A DNA stretch of 64,000 bases from Cellulomonas chitinilytica (lineage in GTDB: Bacteria; Actinomycetota; Actinomycetes; Actinomycetales; Cellulomonadaceae), in the NCBI RefSeq assembly GCF_016862675.1, contig NZ_BONK01000009.1:172513-236512 (forward strand), given 5' to 3'. This document shows positions 8,382 through 17,232 of the stretch, one piece after another. Positions within the stretch are counted from its first letter, which is position 1. Each line of letters starts with the position of its first letter. The translations under genes and the position numbers were made by a program. The notes below the pieces were generated by a model. It saw only the letters and a list, made by a program, of their open reading frames with translations. It did not search any database and had not been told where the DNA came from.

Positions 8382-9142
8382 CCGCCGCCGCGTCCTTCGC
8401 CGCCCCGACGACGGCCGGCCCGGGGTACCTCGTCGGCCAGGTGTGGCCGACCGCCCGCTGGTTGCTGGGCCGGTCGCTGTTCCTCGCGCTGTGGTTCTGG
8501 GGGCTGGTGGTCGTCGCCGTCACGGCCGCGACCGTCGTCGTCGCCGTCGTCGGCGAGCCGGCGATCAGCATCCTCGCGTTCGCCCGGCACGGTGCGATCT
8601 GGTTCCCGTTCGCGGTGTTCATCACCGTCTCGGGCGCCTACCTCCCGGTGCACGTCGCGGCCGGGCTGACCCGCCGCAGCATGGCCCTCGGCGCGATCCT
8701 GGCCGCGGCCGCCACCGCTGTCGTCTACGGGGTCGTGTTCTCGGTCCTGCTGGTCGTCGAGCGGGCGGTCTACAGCGCGGCGGGCTGGCAGTGGCAGTTC
8801 TTCGACGACCTGTCCGCGGGCGCCGGGCCGGGCACGTTCGTCCCGGCGTCGCTGGTCACCTCCCTCGTGGCCAACCTGTCCGGGCTGCTCGTCGGGATGG
8901 CGTTCCAGCGCGGCGGGGGCTGGTGGGGCACCGTGACGCTGCCCGTGACCGCGGGCCCGATCCTGCTCGTCTCCGCACTGTTCGCCGCCGACACCGGACC
9001 GATCGCGACGGACACCTGGTTCGGCGGCCGTGGCCTGTCGGTCCCGGTCGCCGTCACCGGGGGCCTGCTGGTCGCCGCCGCCATGGCGTTCGCGTTCGAC
9101 CGGCTGGCCCGTGGCGCGACCGTGCCGGTCCGCGCCACCTGA
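8378..9142 (+). CDS. Membrane (permease) component of the YtrA-type ABC operon
   Basis: A 254-residue protein with about six hydrophobic segments (for example residues 33-60, 68-90, 104-132, 165-180, 190-212, 220-245) and no recognisable soluble domain. It begins at an ATG overlapping the ATPase stop codon. Its position as the last gene of a regulator-ATPase-membrane protein operon makes it the likely permease. A strong hairpin follows it. Sequence family beyond that is not recognised. Confidence 0.7.
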   Translation: MTAAASFAAPTTAGPGYLVGQVWPTARWLLGRSLFLALWFWGLVVVAVTAATVVVAVVGEPAISILAFARHGAIWFPFAVFITVSGAYLPVHVAAGLTRRSMALGAILAAAATAVVYGVVFSVLLVVERAVYSAAGWQWQFFDDLSAGAGPGTFVPASLVTSLVANLSGLLVGMAFQRGGGWWGTVTLPVTAGPILLVSALFAADTGPIATDTWFGGRGLSVPVAVTGGLLVAAAMAFAFDRLARGATVPVRAT

Positions 9143-9166
9143 CCCGCCGGTCGGCCGGCCTGACCC

Positions 9167-9198
9167 GGGCAGGGGGACGACGTGTCGTCCCCCTGCCC
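9167..9198. terminator. Strong hairpin terminator between convergent operons
   Basis: A perfect 14-bp stem (gggcagggggacga paired with tcgtccccctgccc) closes a 4-nt loop, cgtg. It lies in the 62-bp gap between the end of the ABC operon and the end of the peptidase gene on the other strand, so it can serve both. Confidence 0.85.
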
Positions 9199-9204
9199 GA
9201 GCTG

Positions 9205-10971
9205 TCAGGACCGGGGCAGCGCGCCGGGGAGCGGCGGCACCACGGGCGGCAGCGACCGCTCGGGAACGGCGGTCCGCGACCGGGCACCGGCGCCGAGCGG
9301 CTCGGTGAACGGCTGCGCGTCACCGGTGCAGAGCGCGCCCTTGGCCGGCGGCGTGCCGGTCAGCAGGTACGAGTCCACGGCGTCCGTCACGCACGCGGAC
9401 GTCCCGTACGCGGTGTGACCCCAGCTGTCGCTCGACAGGAGCCGGCTGTTCGGCAGCAGGCTCGACGCCGCGACGGCGCCCTGGTAGTTCGTCGCCGGGT
9501 CCCAGTAGTTGCCGACGACGAGCACGGGTGCGGACGTCCGGTGGCTGTACGTGCCCCAGTAGGCGTCCTCGTCGCGCACCGTCCACGTGGACCGGGCGCA
9601 CGGGGCCGACGCCCACGTCCACAGCGGTCCGAAACCCGGGGCGTCCGCGTCGGCGCGGGCGGCCGCGGGCACCCAGCTCTCGGCCTTGGCGGGGTTCTTG
9701 CCGTCCGTGCACAGCACGGACTGGAACGCCTCGGGCGAGTTGTCGTACGGGAACCCGAGGTTCGCGAACGCGTCGCTGCGGGCCGCGGGGGCCTGCAGCG
9801 CCTGGTACTTCGCGAGCAGCCCCGCGCGGGCGGCGGCCACGTCACCGGTCGCCGGGTGGAGCAGCGAGTACACGGTCGACAGGTCCAGGTCGACGTACGT
9901 GCTGCCCTCGGGGGCGTACAGGTCACCGAGCAGGAACGACGTGAGGATGGCGTACGTCAGCTCGAACACGGGCTCGCCGTTCTCGTCGGTGATGACGAGC
10001 GGCTGCTCCTTGAGCGACGCGACGATCTCGGCGTAGATCGTCGCCGGGTCGCCGAGGCCCGCCGTGACGCAGTAGTCCGGCCCCGCCGTGGCGCAGCGGG
10101 CGAGGATCTCGGTGAGGGCCTTCGACGCGCCCTGCCCCGACTTCAGCCGTTCCGTCTGCGGGATGCTCGCGGTGGCCGGGGTGCCCGCCCACGCGACCGG
10201 GTCGAGGACGCCGTCGATGACGACCGCCCGCACCCGGTCCGGGAACAGGTTGGCGTACACGTTGCCCAGGTAGGTGCCGTACGAGAAGCCCAGGTAGGTG
10301 AGCTTCTGGTCGCCGACGGTCCGGCGCAGCACGTCCATGTCCCGGGCGACCTCGGCCGTCGACATCGACCCGGACAGCGGCGTGCCGGTCGTCGAGCAGC
10401 CGACGCCGAACGCCTTCGACGACGCGATGTACGGACCCGTCTCGGCGTCGCCGACCGGGAACGGCACGTTCAGGCCGGCCAGCGCGTTCGCCTGCGCACC
10501 GAGGTCCTTGAAGCAGCGGACGTTGCTGCTGTAGTTCGTGCCACGCGGGTCGACGCCGACGACGTCGAACCGTTCCAGCAGCGCCGGCGAGAGGAACTGC
10601 GACGCCGCCGCGGCGATCTGCACGCCGGAGCCGCCCGGTCCGCCGGGGTTGACGAACAGGGAGCCGATCTTGTGGGCCTGGTCCGTCGCCGGGATCTTGA
10701 GCAGCGCGACCTCGGTGGTGGCGCCACCCGGCTCGTCGTAGTCGAGCGGGAGCTGGACGGTCCCGCACTGGGCGCCGTCGGCGAACGCCGCCGCACAGTC
10801 GAACCACTGCGGGTCGGGTGCGGGGACCCGGTCCACCCGGGCCGCCTCGTAGGGGCTCGTGCGGTCGGTCTTCGGTGCCGCGTTCGCGGCGGTGGCGCCG
10901 ACGGTGACGGTCAGGCTCAGCGCGACGAGCGCGACGAGCGTGCTGCGGGCATGGCGATGTCTACGTGTCAT
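9205..10971 (-). CDS. Secreted alpha/beta-hydrolase, S33-type (tripeptidyl aminopeptidase-like)
   Basis: A 588-residue exported enzyme. A classical signal peptide (HARSTLVALVALSLTVTVGATAANA) precedes the mature part. The hydrolase core shows the oxyanion segment FVNPGGPGGSG, the nucleophile elbow LGFSYGTYLGN (catalytic Ser), and near the C-terminus VVGNYWDPATNYQGA (likely acid) and DSWGHTAYGTS (likely His), as in the Streptomyces SlpD/SlpE and tripeptidyl aminopeptidase family. Paired cysteines near both ends suggest disulfides. The start at 10971 is set by the signal peptide. It faces a 505-bp control region with a lac-type palindrome. Release of N-terminal peptides from secreted proteins is the family role; the substrate is unknown. 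Confidence 0.85.
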   Translation of the reverse strand: MTRRHRHARSTLVALVALSLTVTVGATAANAAPKTDRTSPYEAARVDRVPAPDPQWFDCAAAFADGAQCGTVQLPLDYDEPGGATTEVALLKIPATDQAHKIGSLFVNPGGPGGSGVQIAAAASQFLSPALLERFDVVGVDPRGTNYSSNVRCFKDLGAQANALAGLNVPFPVGDAETGPYIASSKAFGVGCSTTGTPLSGSMSTAEVARDMDVLRRTVGDQKLTYLGFSYGTYLGNVYANLFPDRVRAVVIDGVLDPVAWAGTPATASIPQTERLKSGQGASKALTEILARCATAGPDYCVTAGLGDPATIYAEIVASLKEQPLVITDENGEPVFELTYAILTSFLLGDLYAPEGSTYVDLDLSTVYSLLHPATGDVAAARAGLLAKYQALQAPAARSDAFANLGFPYDNSPEAFQSVLCTDGKNPAKAESWVPAAARADADAPGFGPLWTWASAPCARSTWTVRDEDAYWGTYSHRTSAPVLVVGNYWDPATNYQGAVAASSLLPNSRLLSSDSWGHTAYGTSACVTDAVDSYLLTGTPPAKGALCTGDAQPFTEPLGAGARSRTAVPERSLPPVVPPLPGALPRS

Positions 10972-11476
10972 GCGTTCCCCCTGCGTATGGACCCGCCGGC
11001 CGTGCGCCCTTGCGTCCGGTCCGACCTCTGGGCCGCTCCCACCCTCCCGAAGCCCGCGACGGCCGGACAAGGCACCAATTGTGAAGAATCGGGGGAAATG
11101 TGAGCGCTCACCGTTGCGGTTGCCATCCGTGGCACCGTCTACCCTGGACGAGCGCCCGCCGAGCCGGCGGCGCACCATCCCGGGGCCGAGCCCCGGACCG
11201 TCGACCACGGAGCGCATCACGATGCAGCGGGGAAGCGAGGCGGCCGTCCTGGCCTGCTCAGCCGCGGGCCGGACGCCCGCCGAGCACGCCTGACGCCTCA
11301 CGGCACCGCCGCCGGACCCTCGGTCCCGCGGCCTCGTCGGCGCCCCTCGCCGGGCGGCACCGACCGGTCGGCCGCACCGACCGGTCCGTTCGCCACCGCC
11401 GTGCGCACGCGTCCCGACGACGACCGTCGGGCACGCCCGCGCGCGCACGGCACCCGTCGCACGAGAGCCGAGAACC
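10972..11476. other. 505-bp non-coding control region
   Basis: This gap separates the divergently transcribed peptidase and FBP-type zinc-finger genes. No convincing gene is present on either strand. Its one clear feature is the 12-bp palindrome at 11100-11111. The stretch 11060-11110 is less GC-rich than its surroundings and probably holds the peptidase promoter. Confidence 0.6.
11100..11111. promoter_or_regulatory. LacI-family-type operator palindrome
   Basis: The perfect palindrome gtgagcgctcac has the central CG step and outer half-sites typical of LacI-family operators; it matches the core of the symmetric E. coli lac operator. It sits 129 bp upstream of the peptidase start codon. The regulator is unknown; a LacI-type protein is encoded at 48625 but no link is shown. 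Confidence 0.5.
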
Positions 11477-11977
11477 ATGGACCCCCTGACCGAGAAGCAG
11501 ATCCGTTCGTCCTTCGTGAACTGCTCGCGCCGCGAGGCCGCGCAGCTCACCCTCCCCGCCGACCTCGCCGAGCTCCGGTGGGACCGCCTCGACTACCTGG
11601 GCTGGGTGGACCGCAAGGCACCCCTGCGTGCCTACGTGGTGCTCACCGTCGACGACACCCTCGTCGGCCTGACGCTGCGCTCCCCCGACGGCGTCGCGTC
11701 CCGGCGTCGTGCCGTGTGCGCGTGGTGCGAGGACGTCTACGCGACCGGTGACGTGTCGATGTACGTCGCCCGCCGCTCGGGGGCGGCCGGGCGGAACGGC
11801 GACACCGTCGGCACGCTCGTCTGCACCACGTTCGAGTGCTCGGCCAACGTGCGCCGCAAGCCCCGGATCGTCGAGGCGGGCGAGGACCCGGCCGGGCTGG
11901 TGCTCCAGCGGATCGCCGGCCTGCGCGAGCGGTCGCAGCGGTTCGCCCGGGAGATCCTCCGCGAGGTCAAGGTCTGA
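11477..11977 (+). CDS. FBP-type (EF-G-binding-protein-like) treble-clef zinc-finger protein
   Basis: A 166-residue protein. The C-terminal half carries CAWCEDV and, after about 40 residues, CTTFECSANVRRKPRI, the four-cysteine treble clef of the FBP_C domain. Fusidic-acid-resistance FusB/FusC proteins share this zinc finger and use it to bind EF-G and free it from stalled ribosomes. The N-terminal half (about 1-80) is a short helical/strand region as in chromosomal actinobacterial homologues. Most such genes are not linked to antibiotic resistance, so a general translation-related role is the safer reading. Confidence 0.75.
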   Translation: MDPLTEKQIRSSFVNCSRREAAQLTLPADLAELRWDRLDYLGWVDRKAPLRAYVVLTVDDTLVGLTLRSPDGVASRRRAVCAWCEDVYATGDVSMYVARRSGAAGRNGDTVGTLVCTTFECSANVRRKPRIVEAGEDPAGLVLQRIAGLRERSQRFAREILREVKV

Positions 11978-12001
11978 CCTCGGCGGGCCGATGAACGCGA
12001 G

Positions 12002-13144
12002 GTGACCGGGACACGCCGCGCAGCCGGGCCGGCCCGACGTCTCCTGCTCGTCGCCGCCGTGGTCGTGGGCGCCACCGCCCTGCTGTCGTCCTGCACGAGC
12101 GCCGTCGGGGGACCCGCCGCCACGTCGGAGCCGCGACCCCACCGGTCGCGGGCGGCGGCCCCCCGCGCGCCCGCGACGGGCGACGGCGCACGGCAGGTCC
12201 CGGCCGTCTCGCTGGACCCTGCCACGCTCCCGACGCGTCCCGTCGAGCAGGCGCTGCTCGCGGCCACCCTGTTCGACACCGAGGCCGGGCGACGACTCCT
12301 CGTGGTCGTCGACGCGGCGACCGGTGAGTGGGTCCGCCCCGACGTCCCGGAGCCGGTGGCGCAGTCCGTGGGGGTGCTGCCGCTGCTCGCCCCGGACGGG
12401 CGGTCGTTCGTGCAGACCACGTGGGTCACAGACCACGTCGAGGTCGAGGTCGTCGACCTGCGGACCGGCTCGGTGCGCAAGGTCCCGGTCGTCCTGCCGG
12501 ACGACTGCGTCGTCGACTCCGTCGCGTGGGCCCCGGACGCGCAGCACCTCGGGGTCGTCACGTACTGCTCGACGCCGAACGAGTACCCGACGGAACCCAC
12601 GGGATGGGTCGTCGTCGAGGAGGTGGCGATCGGGACGGGCGCCTTCCGTCTCGTCGAGCACGTCTCGGACGCGGTACCCGTCGAGACGTATCCCAGCTAC
12701 TCCCCCGACGGGAAGCTGTTCGCGTACGGCATCGCCCACCCGTCCGACTCCACGGACGACGACGAGGTGTGGGCGTCCGCGCGGGTGGTCGGGACCCGCG
12801 GCGGCGTCGACACGCACGAGTGGTCGATGACGCACATGGTCTACGGGGACCCCTGGCGTGACGCGCAGACGCTGCTCGGCTGGGACGAGAACGCGTCGGT
12901 GACCGGTCCCGACTCGCACGCGCTGCTCTCCGTCACAGGCTCCAAGGAGCAGTACGGGTTCGACGGCGCGACGAACCTGGACGGGTTCGTCGGGGGTGCG
13001 CTGGTGGGTGAGGTGCCCGGCCTCTGCCCGGCCGCCCTGTGCACCATCGACCTCGACACCCACGCGGTCGCCCCGTGGCTGACGCTGCCGGACGGCGTGC
13101 TGCCGGGGAGCATCAGCCCCGCACGCGCCCTGCTCGGAGGCTGA
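12002..13144 (+). CDS. Putative lipoprotein with WD40/TolB-like repeats
   Basis: A 380-residue protein starting at GTG. The N-terminus has a basic region, a hydrophobic stretch and the lipobox ALLSSC, so Cys is expected to be lipid-modified and the protein anchored to the outer face of the membrane. A Pro/Ala-rich linker follows (about 35-65). The rest contains blade-like segments such as VAWAPDAQHLGVVTY and PSYSPDGKLFAYGIA, which resemble TolB/WD40 propeller strands. No enzymatic motif is visible and the function is unknown. Confidence 0.65.
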   Translation: MTGTRRAAGPARRLLLVAAVVVGATALLSSCTSAVGGPAATSEPRPHRSRAAAPRAPATGDGARQVPAVSLDPATLPTRPVEQALLAATLFDTEAGRRLLVVVDAATGEWVRPDVPEPVAQSVGVLPLLAPDGRSFVQTTWVTDHVEVEVVDLRTGSVRKVPVVLPDDCVVDSVAWAPDAQHLGVVTYCSTPNEYPTEPTGWVVVEEVAIGTGAFRLVEHVSDAVPVETYPSYSPDGKLFAYGIAHPSDSTDDDEVWASARVVGTRGGVDTHEWSMTHMVYGDPWRDAQTLLGWDENASVTGPDSHALLSVTGSKEQYGFDGATNLDGFVGGALVGEVPGLCPAALCTIDLDTHAVAPWLTLPDGVLPGSISPARALLGG

Positions 13145-13164
13145 CCGGCGCCGGACGTGCGCGC

Positions 13165-13578
13165 CTAGGACTCCGGCCGCGGCGCCAGCGCGGACCGGAC
13201 CAGCCCGAGCAGCTCGGGGTGCGCCAGGTCGGCGGTCGCGGCCTGCGCGGCGGTGAACCAGCGGAGCTCGTCGTGCTCGTCGGGGCATCGGTTGGTCGGT
13301 TCGCCGACCCATGAGGTCACGCGCCAGACGTCGATCTCGACGGCGTCCTCGCCGGGCAGGTGGACGCGGACGCGCCAGTGGTCGTCGGCGGCGACGACGG
13401 CGACGTCGAGCTCCTCGTCGACCTCACGGACGAGCGCGTCCCAGCCGGACTCGCCGGGCTCGACGTGCCCGCCGGGCAGGTCCCAGACGTCCGGGTACCA
13501 GCGCCGGGTCGGGGTGCGGTGACCGAAAAGGACGCGGTCGCCGTCGACGAGCAGGGCGCCGACGACGTGGATCGTCAT
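13165..13578 (-). CDS. Nudix hydrolase
   Basis: A 137-residue protein with a complete Nudix box (G-x5-E-x7-REUxEE-x-G/D): GGHVEPGESGWDALVREVDEEL at about residues 36-57. Such enzymes hydrolyse nucleoside diphosphates linked to another group; the substrate cannot be deduced. It converges on the lipoprotein gene with a 20-bp gap and is transcribed away from the CE15 esterase. Confidence 0.85.
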   Translation of the reverse strand: MTIHVVGALLVDGDRVLFGHRTPTRRWYPDVWDLPGGHVEPGESGWDALVREVDEELDVAVVAADDHWRVRVHLPGEDAVEIDVWRVTSWVGEPTNRCPDEHDELRWFTAAQAATADLAHPELLGLVRSALAPRPES

Positions 13579-13785
13579 GGCGCGGCGGGTGCGCGCCGAG
13601 CGGCGACGCGGGTCGGGATCATGCGGTCATCGTCGTGCATCGATGGAGATGCCCTCCCGGCCCTTCATTAAAGGGTTCACATCTTGCCCATCGTCGAGGG
13701 CCCGCTCAACAGTGACGAATCCACAGGTAGCGCTCAGGTTTCCGAAAGTATCGAACGTCGCCTCATCACCCAACGGAGGGTTCTG

Positions 13786-15456
13786 ATGATCAGCCCGGGC
13801 CGCCGCACGCTCCGCCCCGCCGTCGTCGGGATAGCCGTCGCGGCTCTCACCGCCACGGCGTCGCTCACCGCCATCCCGCTCGCGAGCAGCGCCCAGGCGG
13901 CCACGTACACGGCCGCCGTCGAGGACGAGGGCGCCGACTGCGCCGTCCCGACGCTGCCCGACGCCGGGTCGCTGGCGACCAACGCCAAGCTCCCCGACCC
14001 GTTCAAGCGGCTCGACGGCTCCCGGATCGCGACGAAGGCCGACTGGCGCTGCCAGCGCGAGCTCACCAAGCGCCTCGCCGAGAAGTTCGTCTACGGCGAG
14101 AAGCCCGGCAAGCCGTCGGTCACCGGGACCGTGTCGTCGTCCAGCATCTCGGTGACGTCCACGTACCAGGGCAAGAGCTCGACGTTCTCCGCGAGCGTGT
14201 CTCTGCCGAGCGGGACCGGCCCGTTCCCGGCGGTCATCGTGTACGGCGGCTTCGGCGCCGACACCGCCACCATCAAGGCCGCGGGCGCCGCCGTCATCAG
14301 CTACGACCCGTACACCGTCGGCAAGGAGGGGACCGCCCGGAACAACAAGCAGGGCGCCTTCTACACGCTGTACGGCGCGCAGAGCAGCACCGGCCTGCTC
14401 ATGGCCTGGTCGTGGGGCGTCAGCCGGATCATCGACGTCATCGAGCAGTCCGGCGGGTCGATCCTCAAGGCCGACGCCACCGGCGTCACCGGATGCTCCC
14501 GGTTCGGCAAGGGCGCGTTCGTGGCTGGCGCGTTCGACCAGCGCATCGCCCTGTCGATGCCCATCGAGTCCGGCAGCGCCGGCGCCCCGATCTTCCGCGG
14601 CATCCCCGGCGAGGGCGCCCAGTCGCTGAGCAGCGCCTACGGCGAGCAGCCGTGGCTCGGCGACGCGTTCAGCACCTTCACGAGCAACCCGAACCGGCTG
14701 CCGATCGACACCCACCAGGTCGTCGCCCTGACGGCGCCGCGCGGCCTGTTCATCATGGACAACCCGCACATCGCGAACCTCGGCCCGAAGTCCGCCTCGG
14801 TCGCCGCCCTGGGCGGTGCGGAGGTCTACAAGGCGCTCGGCGCGGGCGACAACATCACGTACTGGTCGGACATCACCGACGGGAACCACTGCGCCATCCG
14901 GAACGAGTGGAAGACGCCGCTGCAGCAGAACATCCAGAAGTACCTGCTGAAGACGGGCAGCGCCGCGGGCACCATCCGGATCTCCAGCAAGGCGCAGGGC
15001 CGGCTGTCCGACTGGGCCGACTGGCAGACGCCGGTGCTGAGCGACGGACCCAACCCGACACCCACGCCCACGCCCACGCCCACCCCGACACCGACGCCCA
15101 CCCCCACACCCACGCCGACCCCCACGCCGACGCCGACACCCACCCCGACCCCCACGCCGCAGCCGGGCGGCTGCACCGCCACGGTCTCCGTCAACCAGTG
15201 GTGGGGCGGCTTCGTCGCCACCGTCCGCGTCAACGCCGGCTCCTCGGCGGTCAGCCGGTGGAACGTCGGCCTGACGCTCCCGTCGGACGTGACGATCAGC
15301 AACGCGTGGAACGCGAACCGCAGCGCGAGCGCCGGGGCGGTCCAGCTGACGAACGTGGCCTGGAACGGGGCGCTCGGCGCCGGGCAGGCCACCGAGTTCG
15401 GCTTCCAGGCCACCGGCACCGCGGGCACGCTCACCCCGACCTGCAGCGCCGGCTGA
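13786..15456 (+). CDS. Glucuronoyl esterase (CE15) with C-terminal CBM2
   Basis: A 556-residue secreted enzyme that by family cleaves the ester bond between lignin alcohols and 4-O-methyl-glucuronic acid on xylan. The start ATG at 13786 has a GGAGGG ribosome site 6 nt upstream and opens a signal peptide ending near SSAQA. The CE15 domain spans about 40-425. The nucleophile lies in GCSRFGKGA (Ser238), the acidic residue is probably Glu261 in ESGSAGAP, and His368 is in GNHCAIRN. A long Pro-Thr linker (about 425-459) leads to a CBM2 cellulose-binding module (461-556) with paired cysteines and exposed Trp residues. It is monocistronic and followed by a strong hairpin. Confidence 0.93.
   Translation: MISPGRRTLRPAVVGIAVAALTATASLTAIPLASSAQAATYTAAVEDEGADCAVPTLPDAGSLATNAKLPDPFKRLDGSRIATKADWRCQRELTKRLAEKFVYGEKPGKPSVTGTVSSSSISVTSTYQGKSSTFSASVSLPSGTGPFPAVIVYGGFGADTATIKAAGAAVISYDPYTVGKEGTARNNKQGAFYTLYGAQSSTGLLMAWSWGVSRIIDVIEQSGGSILKADATGVTGCSRFGKGAFVAGAFDQRIALSMPIESGSAGAPIFRGIPGEGAQSLSSAYGEQPWLGDAFSTFTSNPNRLPIDTHQVVALTAPRGLFIMDNPHIANLGPKSASVAALGGAEVYKALGAGDNITYWSDITDGNHCAIRNEWKTPLQQNIQKYLLKTGSAAGTIRISSKAQGRLSDWADWQTPVLSDGPNPTPTPTPTPTPTPTPTPTPTPTPTPTPTPTPTPTPQPGGCTATVSVNQWWGGFVATVRVNAGSSAVSRWNVGLTLPSDVTISNAWNANRSASAGAVQLTNVAWNGALGAGQATEFGFQATGTAGTLTPTCSAG
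15054..15161 (+). repeat. Pro-Thr linker coding repeat
   Basis: Degenerate 6-bp units (cccacg / ccgaca types) encode an alternating Pro-Thr linker between the CE15 catalytic domain and the CBM2. Such linkers are common in actinobacterial cellulases. The DNA repeat is prone to length change. Confidence 0.9.
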
Positions 15457-15470
15457 ACGGCCCCTCGACA

Positions 15471-15508
15471 GCGCCCGGTGCGGTGGGCGGAGCCGCCGCA
15501 CCGGGCGC
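15471..15508 (+). terminator. Hairpin terminator after the CE15 gene
   Basis: A perfect 13-bp stem (gcgcccggtgcgg / ccgcaccgggcgc) encloses a 12-nt loop that can itself pair partly. It begins 14 nt after the stop codon of the esterase gene. Confidence 0.8.
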
Positions 15509-15723
15509 ACGTCTGCGACGAGCGGGTCCGGCGCGGCGGCAGGCGTCCCGATGGGCCGTACCGGTGAGGTCCGGGCAAACCGGCCCGACGGTTCCGGGCA
15601 TCTCGGTACAGTTCGGGCGCCGGCCCCACGGAAGGTGTCCCCCATGCCTGACCTGCACGTCTCCCCCGCTGCTGCCCCCGACCAATCTCTGCTCACCTCG
15701 CTCTCACCCGCCCCGGTCCGCGC

Positions 15724-16371
15724 ATGACGGCCCCGGTGGACCTGCCCCCGACGCTCGTGTCCGGCCTCGTCCGTGCCGCCGCCGCGATCGACGCGGACGG
15801 CGAGCTCCCCGCCGCCGCCCGTGGCCGGCTGCACCGGCTGCTGGAGGACGCGGCCCGACGGACCCACCCCGAGGCCGGCCGGTACCTGCGCGCCAAGCTC
15901 GCCGTGACGTGCGCGTACGCCGCCCTCCCGGTGCTGCGCGAGCACCCCGGGCTGCACGCCGAGGCGGAGCGGCTGACCGCCGCGGCGGCCGCCGTGATGC
16001 GCGGCGAGCTCGGCACCGACGTGCTCGCAGACCTGCACGACGAGGCGTCCGCGCGGGCGAACGGCCTGTTCGGGACCGTCGACCCGCGCGCCGTGCACGC
16101 GCTGCTCGCGTGCGTGGCAGCCGTCGCGACGGTGCTGTACGACCCGCCGCTCGACGAGCTGTCCGTCCCCGAGAAGGAGGCCGACCCGACGGTGTGGGAG
16201 TCGTCCTTCTACGCGTCGCTCGCCTGGACGGGTGGCGCGACGTGGGAGGGGATCGGCGACCCGCAGGTCCGGGCACGGTTCTGGGAGTGGTACCTGCTCG
16301 TGGCGGTGCCCTTCGCGTGGGACGTCGACTCGCCGCTGGTCCCTTACCCGACGGAGCCGCCCCCGCTGTGA
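15724..16371 (+). CDS. Imm5-like putative immunity protein (orphan)
   Basis: A 215-residue, mostly helical, cytoplasmic-looking protein without a signal peptide. The C-terminal part, with acidic DPPLDELSVPEKEADPTVWESSFYASLAWTGG split by loops and ending RARFWEWYLLVAVPFAW, resembles the Imm5 family of polymorphic-toxin immunity proteins as I remember its conserved FWxWYLxxAVP stretch. No toxin gene adjoins it: the upstream neighbour is the CE15 esterase and the downstream one is on the other strand. If the assignment is right it is an orphan immunity gene. The family call rests on pattern memory and is moderate. Confidence 0.45.
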   Translation: MTAPVDLPPTLVSGLVRAAAAIDADGELPAAARGRLHRLLEDAARRTHPEAGRYLRAKLAVTCAYAALPVLREHPGLHAEAERLTAAAAAVMRGELGTDVLADLHDEASARANGLFGTVDPRAVHALLACVAAVATVLYDPPLDELSVPEKEADPTVWESSFYASLAWTGGATWEGIGDPQVRARFWEWYLLVAVPFAWDVDSPLVPYPTEPPPL

Positions 16372-16379
16372 CCGCGCGG

Positions 16380-17126
16380 CTACGCGTACGCGGCGATCTG
16401 CTGCTCCGGACCCACCTCGAAGCCCTCGAGGCCGCCGCAGCCTACGACGTCGCCCACCGCGGACTCCGTCCCGCCGACGACCGTGGAGTCGAGGTCGACC
16501 TCGGTCGAGATGCACCACTGACGGTCCTGCGGCCAGATGAGGCTGGGCGACCGGTACCAGCCGGCGTCCGCACCGTCGTCCCGGGCCGTCGCGACCGCTG
16601 ACCTCAGCGCGCCCCGCACCACGTGGTACTCGCGCCCGGGGAGGTGCAGCGTCGGCGCGTCGCGCTCCTCGGCGGTCAGCGTCCGGACCTGGGGGCTCGA
16701 CGCGCCGAGCGGGGCGACTGCCGGGCCGCCGCGCAGGTGCGCCCAACCCGCCCAGAACGCGAAGCAGCAGGCCTCGGGCGTCGCGGTGTGGTCCGCCAGC
16801 ACGTCGACGAGCAGGGCCAGGGTCTCGGGCGGAAGGACTCCCAGATCGGGAGGTCCGATGCGCGGCGCGTCCGCGGGGGCCGCGAGGCCGGCGGCGCGCT
16901 CGACGTCGGACCAGTGGCTCGCCGCCGTGATCGTCGCGCCGACCTCCTGGGCGACGTCGGCCCACCGCGTCGGTCGACCGAGCACCGTCGCCGGGTGCAG
17001 CACGCGTGCGTACCGGGCGAAGCCCGCCGGCGCGTACGTGCTCGCGGACAACGGCGTGCGCGGCTCCCGGTCGAGCCACCGGCCCACCTGTGGTCCGTCG
17101 ACCGGCACCGCCCATGCTTCCCACAC
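16380..17126 (-). CDS. Uncharacterised actinobacterial protein
   Basis: A 248-residue protein, start taken at the GTG at 17126, where the sequence becomes protein-like (VWEAWAVPVDGPQVGRWLD). It has no signal peptide or membrane segment. Conserved-looking blocks are GWYRSPSLIWPQDRQWCISTEVDLDSTVVGG near the C-terminus and CCFAFWAGWAHL in the middle. I have seen similar proteins in other actinobacteria annotated only as hypothetical. It is transcribed convergently with the Imm5-like gene with only 8 bp between them. Confidence 0.6.
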   Translation of the reverse strand: MWEAWAVPVDGPQVGRWLDREPRTPLSASTYAPAGFARYARVLHPATVLGRPTRWADVAQEVGATITAASHWSDVERAAGLAAPADAPRIGPPDLGVLPPETLALLVDVLADHTATPEACCFAFWAGWAHLRGGPAVAPLGASSPQVRTLTAEERDAPTLHLPGREYHVVRGALRSAVATARDDGADAGWYRSPSLIWPQDRQWCISTEVDLDSTVVGGTESAVGDVVGCGGLEGFEVGPEQQIAAYA

Positions 17127-17232
17127 CCGGCCAGTCTGTTGCGGGTGGGCCTCGCCGTCGACGCCGCGGACGCCCGGGCCTAGGCTCGGAGGATCCGCCG
17201 CCGCCCGCGGCGCACGACCCACGGGAGCCCCC

